A stretch of DNA of 64,000 bases, from the NCBI GenBank assembly GCA_024699855.1, contig JAMPIQ010000001.1:5456001-5520000 (forward strand), in the 5' to 3' direction. The stretch is from Aphelenchoides besseyi (taxonomy: Eukaryota > Nematoda > Chromadorea > Rhabditida > Aphelenchoididae). The position numbers and the translations under genes were made by a program. The notes beneath the pieces are model-generated. The model saw only the letters and a list, made by a program, of their open reading frames with translations, did not search any database and was not told where the DNA came from. Below, piece after piece: positions 10,292 through 20,204 of the stretch. The number at the start of each line of letters is the position of its first letter. Position 1 is the first letter of the stretch.

Positions 10292-11413
10292 ATGACTCGG
10301 CCGGCAGCTCACAAGAAGCAAGCTTCAGTGCTTTTACGTTCCGACTCGAAGGTTCGAATGGTTCACAAATCAATGTCTCCGGCTTCTCACTTTTGTTCAG
10401 CTGTTCCGGAAAAAGACGTTTGGACGTCGCAGATGAGCAAACGAGATTCGCGAAAAGAAGGTAAAAAACAAGAAGTGAGTACCGATTATTAGTTTGGTTA
10501 ACGAGATATAGAAAATAGACATCGCTCGTTCGCATCGAAATGCAACTCGTTCTAGTCGACCAATTCACACGATGGTCAGTCAAACGAACATCTCGATTTG
10601 CACGAGCAATGTGAAGGTCGTGAGCTCGATGCATGACTTCAAACCTGCAACTCATTCTGCGACTTCACCAGTCAGTCCCGAATTGAATTTGAACTCACCG
10701 CTTCCTCAGACCACCAACAAGTGAGTTGTTTTCGCTTGTAATCTCAAAGTCGTTTAGCACTTTTATGTTTCGTGTTAACCCGAAAAAGAAAGCAAATGAA
10801 CTTGACGGGTTTGTTACTTCTCTCGTCAACGCTCCATTCCTCCGTTTCAGCGATCTTTCCGCGGCGTGCTCTTCGTGTATCTTTGCCGAACAGTTGAAAC
10901 GTATTAACAAATACGAAGCCGTTTTCTTCAAACCATACAAACCGCTTCTAATGCAATGTGAACCGGAGATGAAGTTCGTAGAAAAAAGGTCGGTGGTTGC
11001 TGTTTGATTTGTTAGCCACTTTGTTTAGCGATCACTCACCCTCGCTTTCATCAATCGAGTATGACGCAGAATATTGCGATCTGTGCAACTCAAAGATGCA
11101 GAGCAGGTGAGTGAATGATCACGATCGTAACGTGCTTGTTCAGTAACGTCGAAAAGCCAAATGAAATCGCGATCGTTACTCGAGCGCCAATTGAGGTTCG
11201 TATTTTCAAATCGACGATTGCTGATCGTGTTTTTAGTCGCTAGAGAACTCCAAGGATATCAACATGACCGTTGGTTTTTTTCTCAAGTTCCCCGGTGGTC
11301 GTAAGAAGTTCGTTCGAATTGACTGCAAGATATCCGACTTGAAAGCAAAACGTGTTCGAGTGATTAACGAGGAGAAAGGAAAGAAATCGGAAAGCTATGA
11401 ACTTTATCCTTAA
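10292..11413 (+). CDS. Protein of unknown function with a CxxC pair
   Basis: Six or seven exons join in frame with introns of 36-45 nt (for example donor 10475 gtgagt, acceptor tatag, and 10721-10757). The product is about 300 residues. A basic, Ser/Thr-rich N-terminal half is followed by FRVNPKKKANELDGFV, a segment with CSSCIFAEQL, then AEYCDLCNSKM and a C-terminal domain rich in Lys with VGFFLKFPGGRKKFVRIDC. The CxxC motifs could bind zinc, but the spacing does not match a family I know. The ATG at 10292 is the first in the open frame after a likely 5' intron. An upstream start is possible. Confidence 0.6.
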
Positions 11414-11583
11414 ATGAAAATAAACGCTTGAATTGTTTTTTGCTTATAACTTTCGATAGGAAGGAAGATTATGTGCTTGATCGTATTCTTGAATTGTAGT
11501 TCAAATGTCAACAGTGCGCGGTATGCAACATGAAAGCTTTTGCCGAACTCGAACGAAACTTTGAATTCATTTTTGCGTTGCAA

Positions 11584-13171
11584 TGATATCGATCGGTGGT
11601 TGGGTTTCGTTTCTGCTCGTTGGCCTCAACCACGCTAAGGACTTGAGTGCTTATTTTGACAGTAAGTTGCCGATAAATTGTCGTGAACTTGATTGCCAGA
11701 CGTGACTCTTCGTGAGATCCAAGTCGATGACTTCGAGTTGTTCAAGGAGGTGTGGAAAGAAACGAGCGAAAGAGCACCATTAGTTCTGTTGTGCTGTAAG
11801 TTGGCAACCACTGGAGGACTGAGTGCCGGTTCCAGATTCCACGGACAGTAAAATATCGCAATTTGCGTCTATGGAAATTTTCGAGATTTGTCCGTGGTGT
11901 TGGAAACTCTTTGGCAAAGAGATGATTGTCTTTGGTGTGTATGCAAGTCATAACGTCGTTTATCGCATGCAATGGTTAGTTTCAGTTGGGTAAACCAATT
12001 TGGCACCTTCAGTGAGTATTCTTCAACGGATTCCTCGGTAAATATGCCGCTGTTCATTCCCAATTCGAGTATTCATACGATCGTCGGTGGAATGGACCAC
12101 TCGTTGCGCCCCAACTACTTTGTGTTCGACGAGGTTGTTTTCGTGAACAAAGACTACGTGATTAGTTTGCCGTGTCATCGCGGCCATAGTTCTAAGGGCT
12201 GTAATCCGACGAAGTGGTCGGATATAATTGCTCCCGAAGATTTGAGCGAGGAACAGAAAGAATTTATCGATCGGAACTGTTTTGAAGTACGTTCACAGTG
12301 ATAACGTTAACACCTCGATTTCCAGGAACCAAATCGACATTGCGTTCAAGAACGAGACAATTCGAACGAGCCCACTGGTCAGATCGTGATGCTTCCCGAG
12401 CCAGTGATTGCTCATTCTTTTGGTATGAGTGTGTACGTGAAGCAAGTCGATAGGTGAGGACGAAGCTGTCTGTTTGTTTGTAAGATCCGGACAACTTTAG
12501 CATGTGGACTGTGCGGATTTTTGATCACGAAACCGGGTTTGCTGTAATCTTTTCTTCTGTTGACCGGTTTAACTTTCAGTGATCACTACGTTATTTTTCC
12601 GTACCTCTCGACCGCTCCGAGTGCACTTCGAGCGTTTGAATTTGTCGAAGGAGACTTTCATTACTTCTCCAACGATTACTACCACGCACTCTTCAAGTTT
12701 CCGTTGATTCAACGATCAGACAAGTTCTTCAGTCGCAAGTTCCAAGCCGGCTATCAACAGCCAACGGCCTGGAGGAAGGACGAATCAACGACAGAGAATG
12801 CGACCACCGAAGTCACGACTTCCGCTCCCAGAAGCGATGTCTGTATTCTACGTTCGCAGGTGGAAGAAAAAACGTGTCGGCCGGTGCCTCGAGTCTTCCA
12901 GAAGAAAGCAACGAAGTCTTTGTAAGTTTACATCGAGTAGAGAACTCTCAAGTTCGGTGCTTAGAACGGAGGACGATAGATTCGTCGGAGCAGTTGTCGG
13001 AAGTATCATTTTGGCTGGGATTATCGTTGGTGTCATTGCGATACTTTGGGTTTGGCGCAAGTGTCCGATGAAGCCGAAGAGTCAGTGAAGGCAACATGAA
13101 ACTTTCAAATGAGTATTTTAGGATTGCCGGACATTCCAATCACTTATCGTTCGGACAATGAAGATGTATGA
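11584..13171 (+). CDS. Type I membrane protein, unknown family
   Basis: Begins with a signal peptide (ISIGGWVSFLLVGLNHA), then an extracellular region of about 350 residues, one transmembrane helix (VVGSIILAGIIVGVIAILWVW) and a ~25-residue cytoplasmic tail starting RKCPMKPK. About eight exons with ~40 nt introns. One donor, near 12530 (GG/gtttgc), is weak but is needed to keep the frame. The ectodomain has scattered cysteines (ICPWCW, LPCHRGH, KGCNP, NRHCVQ) and a Thr-rich, Glu-rich stalk (STTENATTEVTTSAP) before the final DVCILRS-CRPVPR part. It looks like a cell-surface receptor or adhesion protein. No known domain is recognised. Confidence 0.65.
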
Positions 13172-13326
13172 GAATTTATGTAAGAATGAACTTTTCATCT
13201 GAAAGCTTGTTTCTCTCAAATTGCTGAGTTTCGAAGAGTATCTGTTGGCAAGATCACTAAGTCGATAGACAAAAAGTTATCAGTTACAGTGAACAACACT
13301 CACTTGTTGGAAGCGCAAAAATGTTT

Positions 13327-13422
13327 CGCAGACAGCAGGGTTCGAACCTGCGCGGCCGAAGCCATTAGATGTCTGGTGAAGTAAATTCAAGTCTAACCCC
13401 TTAACCACTCGGGCATGTCTGC
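13327..13422 (-). tRNA. tRNA-Ser(TGA) with 15-nt intron
   Basis: Minus-strand class II tRNA. The acceptor GCAGACA pairs with TGTCTGC, the discriminator is G (Ser identity), the D arm is CCGAGTGGTTAAGG and the long variable arm is TGGCTTCGGCC. The T arm is GCAGGTTCGAACCCTGC. The anticodon stem TTAGA/TCTAA closes only if the 15 nt at 13371-13385 are removed. These sit one base 3' of the anticodon, the canonical intron position, and the result is the loop cTTGAaa with anticodon TGA. Confidence 0.88.
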
Positions 13423-13587
13423 TACACCACAGCCGAGCAAAGAAGCGAACAAAACACACACAACACTGGCGGCCGTGACCTTCACTCTCGACTATCCCCT
13501 TCCGAGGGTTTTCGTTCTTTTCCAACTCAAACTGAGGACCTCAAACTCGTCATTTCCATTTGTTTCGGGTCCCAGAAGCGGTCGGAG

Positions 13588-14513
13588 ATGCGAAGATCGA
13601 CGTCCAAATCGAACGTCACTACTGAGCCCACTTCTTCGACTGTGGATCCCGATGATGAGAATGTATTGATGGACGATCGCAAGAAGAAGAAGAAGGTTTG
13701 GAAGGTGAGCGAATGATTGCGTTGATTCTATCCGATTTCAGAAACCGCCTCTACTACGTGCTATATTTCCGACGAGTCGGAAGAAGAGCAGAAAAACAGC
13801 GATCGATTTACGCGCGACTTCCAACGGCACTTCAAGACGACGGAGAAGAAGTGAAGGTCCGAGAACCTCATGAACGTGAGTTTTCTGTCGAATCGGAAGT
13901 TTTGATTTTGACTCCTTCAGCCACTCCGTCCGACGATCAAAAGGCCTCTTTGCGCTTCAGATTCGTGGCACCAAAAGTGTCTCGGTTCTACGCGTATTTC
14001 CACGACGACGAGACCGCTTTTGATGCCAACGAACCAAGAGGCTCACGGGAATCCGAGTTCCTGGGTTTGACTCCGAGAACCCGATGGCATGACTCTGTGT
14101 CTCCAATCGAGGGTTATTCGTCGCTTCTGAACCAGAAACCATTGAGCATGATGATCGAACTGCCGGACCACGATCCGTGCACTTTTTCCGCAGCTTTCGG
14201 TCGACTGCAAAAGTTCACTCCGAAGGAGCTGGTTGCAAAGCCCGTTCAGATGCTACCGTAAGTTTTGAATGGGTCATTGTTTGATCTTTGAGTTTGCAGG
14301 AACAGAATGAAGATTGGACTCAAGAAGTCCACGAAGTTGACGCCATCGGTCAGGTCCCAGCGATTGCAAGAGGACAGAACTCAGTCGTCGGAAGAAGAGA
14401 AGAAAGACGATGCGCAGCGCAAGAGCTCGGCGATCAGACTGGACGTCCAGCCGATGAGCAAGAAGGAGATGTCGGAGAGAATGAGCGAACTGGAAAAATA
14501 TTTCCGCTTCTAA
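13588..14513 (+). CDS. Basic protein of unknown function, first gene of a close pair
   Basis: The well supported part is the last two exons, 13919 to about 14257 and about 14300-14513. They contain LRFRFVAPKVSRFYAYF, DSVSPIEGYSSLL, FTPKELVAKPVQMLP and a charged C-terminal end with SEEEKKDD and MSKKEMSERMSELEKYF, which is probably coiled coil. The first two exons are ambiguous. An ATG at 13588 gives a Ser/Thr-rich start ending in a KKKKKVW cluster, and the second exon is open in two frames with alternative donors (gtgaag or gtgagt near 13853-13875). No family recognised; a nuclear role is only a guess from composition. The stop is 85 bp before the LYAR-like ATG. Confidence 0.55.
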
Positions 14514-14598
14514 TTTGTTGTTTACGCAAATAAACTCAGTCGATCGGGAGCTTTCGCTCATTCGTTTAGGTCGAACAGCTTTGATCGGCTGCTTCTCG

Positions 14599-15236
14599 AT
14601 GACGTTCTTCACGTGTTCGAATTGTGGACTTTCGATGAAGAGGAAGAAGGTCATCAATCACCAAGTCGGGTGTCCGAATGGCGCGTTTCAGTGTTTCGAT
14701 TGTTCTCGTATCTTCACAGGTGCTTCGTACTTCCGACACGTTTGTCCGGTATTCCGTCAGAAACGTCGACAACTTTACGCCGCTCCAACAACGGCCAATA
14801 CGAGTAAGCACCACGGCTTCGGGGCGATTCCACCAGATTGCAGAGCAACTGGGACCGTTGGAGACTCACATCGCGACTTCGATGTCTCAAGGACAATGGC
14901 ACTCGGTGGTCCAATTTCTGGTCGACAAATGGGACCGCAGTTCGGAGCACTGGCAAGTGATGTGCAACATTCGCACTCACAACAACGTTCCACGTCGTCG
15001 TCAGGCGTTTGTCAACTTTCTTCGCAACTCCTGTCACTTGCATTGGATCGAGTTGGCTACCGAGATTTGGGACAAGTTGGTGGCTGACTACGCGAAGTTT
15101 GCCAAAAGTGACGGTGAGTTCCGAAGGACTTCTGACTGTGACCTTCAGTTTAGAATTGAACGCGCTTATTGAACAAACGAGAACCTTGAATCAAAACTCT
15201 GAGACAATGGATGGCGGTTGGATCGTTTACGATTAG
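14599..15236 (+). CDS. LYAR: LYAR-type zinc-finger nucleolar protein, short form
   Basis: Starts MTFFTCSNCGLSMKR, matching the LYAR N terminus, with two C2HC-type zinc fingers completed by HQVGCPNGAFQCFDC and HVC. The next exon (after a 40-nt intron, 14805-14844) has the family's second conserved block: QLGPLETH, then NVPRRRQAFVNFLRNS and LATEIWDKL. The last exon encodes TMDGGWIVYD. The protein is about 185 residues, far shorter than human LYAR, which has a long Lys-rich middle and a C-terminal domain; both are absent here. LYAR works in the nucleolus in ribosome biogenesis and in transcription. The gene probably shares an operon-like unit with the gene upstream. Confidence 0.8.
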
Positions 15237-15302
15237 ATGACGATTAGGATTTAGTCTTGGTTTAACATGCATAAACGTTTTATTCAATCGATTCACAAAT
15301 GA

Positions 15303-15875
15303 TCACTGCTTAGGGTTTCTGGAAGCAAAGTAGGTTCCAGCCACTAGTTTCAATCCATTTCGAGAAGCAAACTCCGAAATATTCCATTTGGGTCTGTTGT
15401 CTTCGTTCTCTTCCAAACTTTTGATTCGACCGTTTTGTTTGAAGATCGAAAAAACATATCGATGCCAACGAGTTTTCTCTGGAGGTGCAGGTGCAATATA
15501 CTTGCTGATGACCTGTCCTTTCCGAACGTGCTTTTCGGGTATGTTAATGACCAGCCAGTGACGAAATTGACCGAACGTAGGATCTTTTCTCGACGGAGCA
15601 TCGGGATCGATTAACGCCAGAGTATAGTAATTGCGGCCACTCCCTTGCCAATAAACTCTGGGTTGATTCTTGGTGAAACGACTGCTGATCACGTTTCCCA
15701 TACCAGCAGTTCGCTTCTCGTATCTCACTATTGCATGACTCGGCGGAGCCACTTTAAACACATCGGGAGTCACATCGTGGTAGTCGTACCAGAACCTGAT
15801 AGTCTCTCGACTATAGTATTTATGGGCGGAGCTGTAGACAGCAAAGAGGAATAAAAAGAGAACAATCGAATTCAT
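15303..15875 (-). CDS. Secreted phosphatidylethanolamine-binding protein (PEBP)
   Basis: Single-exon gene, 190 residues. A signal peptide (NSIVLFLFLFAVYSSA) is followed by a full PEBP fold: the ligand-pocket motif LALIDPDAPSRKDP, FRHWLVINIP, the PAPPEKTRWHRYVF stretch (family GxHRY motif) and the C-terminal FASRNGLKLVAGTYF. PEBPs bind phospholipids or small ligands; some inhibit proteases or kinases. The lack of introns is unusual in this window and may indicate an origin by retroposition. A TATA box lies at 15904-15911 and a decayed PEBP fragment lies 0.7 kb away at 16601-16682. Confidence 0.93.
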   Translation of the reverse strand: MNSIVLFLFLFAVYSSAHKYYSRETIRFWYDYHDVTPDVFKVAPPSHAIVRYEKRTAGMGNVISSRFTKNQPRVYWQGSGRNYYTLALIDPDAPSRKDPTFGQFRHWLVINIPEKHVRKGQVISKYIAPAPPEKTRWHRYVFSIFKQNGRIKSLEENEDNRPKWNISEFASRNGLKLVAGTYFASRNPKQ

Positions 15876-15903
15876 TTTCGATTTAAGTGAAAAAGAGTGA
15901 TGG

Positions 15904-15911
15904 TTTTTATA
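15904..15911 (-). promoter_or_regulatory. TATA box of the PEBP gene
   Basis: Minus-strand TATAAAAA, 29 bp upstream of the PEBP ATG, implying a very short 5' leader. Confidence 0.5.
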
Positions 15912-16332
15912 CGACTACAAGTTGGCAGATGAACAAACAATTCCTTTAGTTGCAACAAAGTCCTCAGCTTTTTCACGTAAAGACCACTGCCGAATTTGTC
16001 CTTTGAACTCGAGATCAAAACCTGTTGTTTGTGTTGTACACGTGAATGCCTTCCGTTTCCGGTTGATTTGAAACAAATTGGCAAATAAAGAGGTTATCGG
16101 CAGCTTTGATAATAGCTTCAAATCGAACAGTAATTAAGCAATAGGTCTTTTTGAACAGGGGTTACGCAGAACCTAAAGTTGAACAATTGCTGAGAGACTT
16201 CCGGAATCAGAAGCTTAGCACTGCCACCGTAAACGACTTCAATTTGCATCTTCACAAAACGACCTGCGAAGTAATCGACCAGTCATTTGCGTCTTATTCC
16301 TCTTGGTGCATGGTCAACTGCTTAGCAGTGTC

Positions 16333-16612
16333 ATGTCCTCGACTCTGATTCGTGATTTAGCACAACGTCCGGATATCTCGTGCGACCAATCAGAGTTTTC
16401 GGGTCGTGCTCGTCACTTCTACTCGATTGTCAATCCGTTGAATCTGCTGGTCAGCAACGAGAAGTTGGAGAAGTCGCGTGAGATTGTTCAATCCTATCGG
16501 TATGTCAAACTGCTCATATCGATTGTACTGGCTGTTTAGATCGGGCATCGTTGCGGACGATCTAACGGTCGAACAATCGCGGTCTTCTTGCTTTTCCATG
16601 TCAACGAGTTGA
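16333..16612 (+). pseudogene. Sideroflexin 5' fragment (truncated)
   Basis: Reads as the first ~75 residues of a sideroflexin (mitochondrial serine carrier family). [37 protein letters not shown] and IVQSYR are followed by a 40-nt intron (near 16500-16539) and GIVADDLTVEQ. Homology ends there and a stop follows at 16610. The WxAKYIYDSAFHPDTG block and all membrane segments are missing. Because the intron is kept, this is a piece of genomic duplication rather than a processed copy. A functional truncated protein is unlikely. Confidence 0.75.
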
Positions 16613-16682
16613 AAGTACAAGTTCGGAATCCACGATCTTGTTTTCTGGGACGTTAATTACGAACCAGTGAGGATCGTCAGAA
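16601..16682 (-). pseudogene. PEBP fragment
   Basis: Minus strand reads DPHWFVINVPENKIVDSELVLS then a stop, matching the HWLVINIPEKHVRKGQVIS segment of the intact PEBP at 15303-15875. Only ~25 codons remain. It abuts the opposite-strand sideroflexin fragment. Confidence 0.6.
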
Positions 16683-17526
16683 CGCGAATGCGCTTATTGT
16701 CGCGTGTAAACACAAATACATCGAGAATAACTGAATAGGTGCTAGGCGATAGCCTCCGAACCGCTTGTTGCAAGAGCTTATTTCGAAGGTGGTGAGTAAT
16801 TAGCCAAAAGGCTTCCGACTAGCTCGTTGTCGTTGCTTTGTCGTAGTTTGATTTGTGGTCAGGAAAGTTTCCGCCCGATTCACCGGATCTTTCGATTTTC
16901 GATTCCCGAGACGAAAGACGCTTTTCATGGTGGGGACTCGTGGCCAAAAATGGGCGGCCGTGTGTGTCTTTTGACTGCCGCATCGATTCGCCTTGCCGTC
17001 CGCTCTTTTCGGCGTTTTCCGTTTTCTCTGTTGGCCCGCAGGTCCTTCAAGTTTTCGCCAAATTGCGTCCTGTTATGCGGACGTTTAATTGGCCATTCAA
17101 TCCGTGCGTCGATTCACGTGTCCGCCATGGGATTCCCGATGACGGGGAAGAGATTGCGATTAGCCGTTTGGAGTGATTAGCCAAATTGTTTCACCGTTCC
17201 CTCGGCCGTGTGCTCGAAGACGCGGCGGTCGACGACAATTCCCGACGTTGCCAAAAAGCGCTCTCGGACAACAAAAACTCGACGCTTAAAAAATGCCAAT
17301 ACCGAAAAGTAGTGAGTGGGCTTCTTGTTTTTCCCTCGACGAGGATTCGACGTCCCGCACGTCCTCAAATTCGATGCGCGTCGAAAGCAGGCCCACGGAT
17401 TCATCAGCTCTTTCCCTCTGATTATGCACGCGAGAAATTTATGGCGTGACTGTTAAACCGCTCTGTTCTCGCCCCAACGAACAGCCATTTCAGTGCTCCG
17501 GCAGCTTCTTCTGCCCACTAATCACG
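16683..17526. other. Intergenic and rab-3 upstream region
   Basis: GC-richer toward rab-3. Open frames here have no coding character. It probably holds the rab-3 promoter and 5' UTR; a tttcag sequence at 17489-17494 is 32 bp before the rab-3 ATG and could be a splice or trans-splice acceptor. Confidence 0.4.
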
Positions 17527-18264
17527 ATGGCTGCTCAGGCGACGGGCGGTGCGGCCGCGCAGACGGACCAGAACTTCGACTACATGTTCAAGCTGCTGAT
17601 CATCGGCAACTCGTCGGTCGGGAAGACTTCCTTCCTCTTCCGCTACTGCGACGACTCGTTCACGTCCGCTTTCGTTTCGACCGTTGGAATCGATTTCAAA
17701 GTCAAGACCGTGTTCCGTGGAGACAAACGAGTTAAACTGCAGATTTGGGTTAGTCCTCTGTTCCTGTTCTGTCCACTCCCGATGCTTTCAGGACACCGCC
17801 GGACAGGAACGCTATCGCACAATCACAACCGCATATTATCGAGGCGCCATGGGCTTCATTCTGATGTATGATATCACGAACGAGGACTCTTTCAACAGCG
17901 TTCAAGATTGGTGCACGCAAATCAAAACCTACTCGTGGGAGAACGCTCAAGTGGTTCTCGTAGGCAACAAATGCGACATGGACGAGGAGCGAGTGGTGTC
18001 TTTCGAACGAGGACGTCAACTGGCCGATCAGCTGAGTAAGTCCCGAGTTCTTGCTTCCACTTTCTTTGCTTCGTAGGTCTGGAGTTCTTCGAGGCGTCGG
18101 CCAAAGAGAATATCAACGTGAAGGCGGTGTTCGAGAAGTTGGTCGACATCATCTGCAAAATGGCTCTGGACAAGTCGAATGCAGCACCAGCACAAGCGCA
18201 GGGCCACAAGTTGGAGGCCACCAATGCACCAGCACCCAAATCCGGTCAAAACTGCAACTGCTGA
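17527..18264 (+). CDS. rab-3: Rab3 small GTPase
   Basis: Synaptic-vesicle Rab GTPase that controls regulated exocytosis. Three exons with introns 17749-17790 and about 18035-18076. About 215 residues with all G motifs: GNSSVGKT (P loop), switch I around [22 protein letters not shown] (switch II), GNKCDMD and EASAKEN. The [20 protein letters not shown] start and the C-terminal CNC motif (double geranylgeranylation) are typical of Rab3. The N-terminal Ala/Gln-rich extension and C-terminal [11 protein letters not shown] tail are lineage variable. The 3' end faces the phosphatase gene 126 bp away. Confidence 0.96.
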
Positions 18265-18390
18265 TCGATCCCGCCATCCGCTCTTCGCCTTCTTAGATTT
18301 CTTTTCGTTCCACCAGGGCAATACACTAAAAAACAGTCGTCTAATAAAATCTAACAAACAATGAGTGTTCAAGTTTATTTCAGTCTTCTC

Positions 18391-20028
18391 TCAGCAGGGA
18401 TATCGAATGGGCGAAGGAACGGGAGGCGATCGCGTGGGCAACGGAGCTTTGGGTTGGACAGCAAGACGAGTGGCCAGAAGTGAGTTGTAGTCTCTGCTGA
18501 ACTTCCGAGAAACACTGCCCAACTCCTTCGGCAGAATCCCACGAACAATTCCCTGAGCAATCAGACACTTGTAGACGAACAGAAACTGAAGATCCGTTTG
18601 AATCGTGTGAATTCTCATTGCTGAGTTCGAGCCAGTGATGAAGAGAGATCTATTGGATAAACTCACAGCGCAGCTCTTTGATCACTTCGACCACATTCAA
18701 CGGTCGTTCCAAAAGCAGGGTTTGCAAACACGCTTCGATGGCCACCAAAGTGCCGGTTCTTCCGATTCCGGCCGAACAATGCACCTGTACGACCAGGAAA
18801 TAATGAGATCAATGGACTCTCACTTACAACACACGGAGAAGTCGACGGACGAACTTGGGCGAGAATACGAAACGGCGCCAAAGTCGACGACGGAACACCT
18901 CGGTCGGGCCTGAAAGATGGTCGAGGAAGCGGCAAACAAACTCACCAGTTCTTCCACAAGTGATGTCGCACGTAATGCGGTTTGCACTTGCGACTCACAC
19001 TATCAACCTCTGATCCAAACACTCGACGCACTTCGAGAAGCGAAATCACGGTCACCGAATCACTGGTATCGACTCCCATGTTGCGAATTCGAAAGCCTGA
19101 AACAAACGAACAATAAACAGGAAAATAATCGCCACCTGGAAACTCCAACGTCTCGTTCATTCGTCGGGGCCAATACTGTTGACACTTCTCTTTGCCCAAC
19201 TCCATCGTCTCACACAACATCACGATGTTCGCCGCTTGCTCCTGACATACCATATGCCTACAAGCTGACTAGAAGATTGTAGAGCGAACTAACCAGAAAT
19301 CACAAACAGTCGTCGTCATTGGTCCCTGAGTACAAATGAATCCCGAGTTTGTCAGTACCTCCGTCTTCACGTAGTTCGCGTGTATGTAATCCGTGGACCA
19401 ATTGCGCAACTTCACGCGAGTCGAGTCCAAACAAACCACATCTGAAGCTCGATAGAGAAAGTGAGCGGAAGCAGAACGCACCTGAATAGCGATTCTTGGT
19501 CGGATTCTTATCGAAGGCTTGACGGGTTATGTTGGCTGGAAAGTAGGCGCGCAGTTCCGCGTTGTATAGCTTGACAATGCCCTCCACTCCCAATTCAAAG
19601 ATCGATTTGATGAACTGAAGATAGAAGGCGCGTTGAGAACTCGATTCTGGTTTGTCTCTGTTCACAGTCTCGACCAGCACTTGAGGTCGTTGCTGTCGAC
19701 GACGAGTTTGCGAGCAAACAACCGCTGAAGTCAATGGCTAAGAAGTCTTCCTAGTCACTCACTTGATTCCTCGGTTTCAGTTGGCGTTTGTCGCGTATTA
19801 CGTCGACGAACAACAGTCGACGGTTCGGCGGGCGATCGATTGCGTTTGTTTCTGTGGAGCTTGGCGGTCTGAATGATCGGATAACGCGAACTCGTGGAAC
19901 GTTGAGATTTGGACTCCGCACGACGACGCGCCGAAGTGTCCGTGCCACGTGTTCGTGCCTGCAAAGAAGCTCAGCGAACCCAACGATCAACTCACCAGCA
20001 GCGTTTTCGTGAACTTCGGCGGCGCCAT
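18391..20028 (-). CDS. Protein tyrosine phosphatase (non-receptor, nematode type)
   Basis: Eight exons with ~35-45 nt introns. An Arg/Ser/Thr-rich N-terminal ~70 residues is followed by a complete classical PTP domain: NRYSDVVCLDSTRVKL, DYIHANYV, FICTQGPM, DFWHMVCQEQAANIVMLC, the WPD loop in HHLWKNWPDRGVP, the catalytic loop HCSAGIGRTGT and the Q loop in IQTDLQFLFVY. The catalytic Cys, Arg and WPD Asp are all present, so it should be active. After the domain comes a Pro/Arg-rich tail ending PIRYPC. It resembles the many small cytosolic PTPs of nematodes, often germline expressed. The substrate is unknown. Confidence 0.9.
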
Positions 20029-20132
20029 TCTTTCGGACGACCACGCGATGAACGTGAAATGACACGAACTAAAAAATGACTTGAGAATCAGATGCAAATT
20101 CATCTTGAGTTTGAGCGAAAACAAAAAGCTAC

Positions 20133-20204
20133 GGGCTCCGCCGCGAGTCGAACGCGGGACCTCTCGCACCCTAAGCGAGAATCATGCCACTAGACCACGA
20201 AGCC
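20133..20204 (-). tRNA. tRNA-Pro(AGG), copy 2
   Basis: Identical to the gene at 7560-7631 but on the opposite strand. The sequence just 3' (gtagctttttgtttt) and 5' (ccgtcggcttcg) is shared with copy 1, so the duplication included flanks. Confidence 0.93.

Noticed and set aside
10189..10464. Alternative frame at the start of the 10292 gene
   Set aside because: It cannot be joined to the following exon without a stop codon, whereas the chosen frame continues through all later exons.
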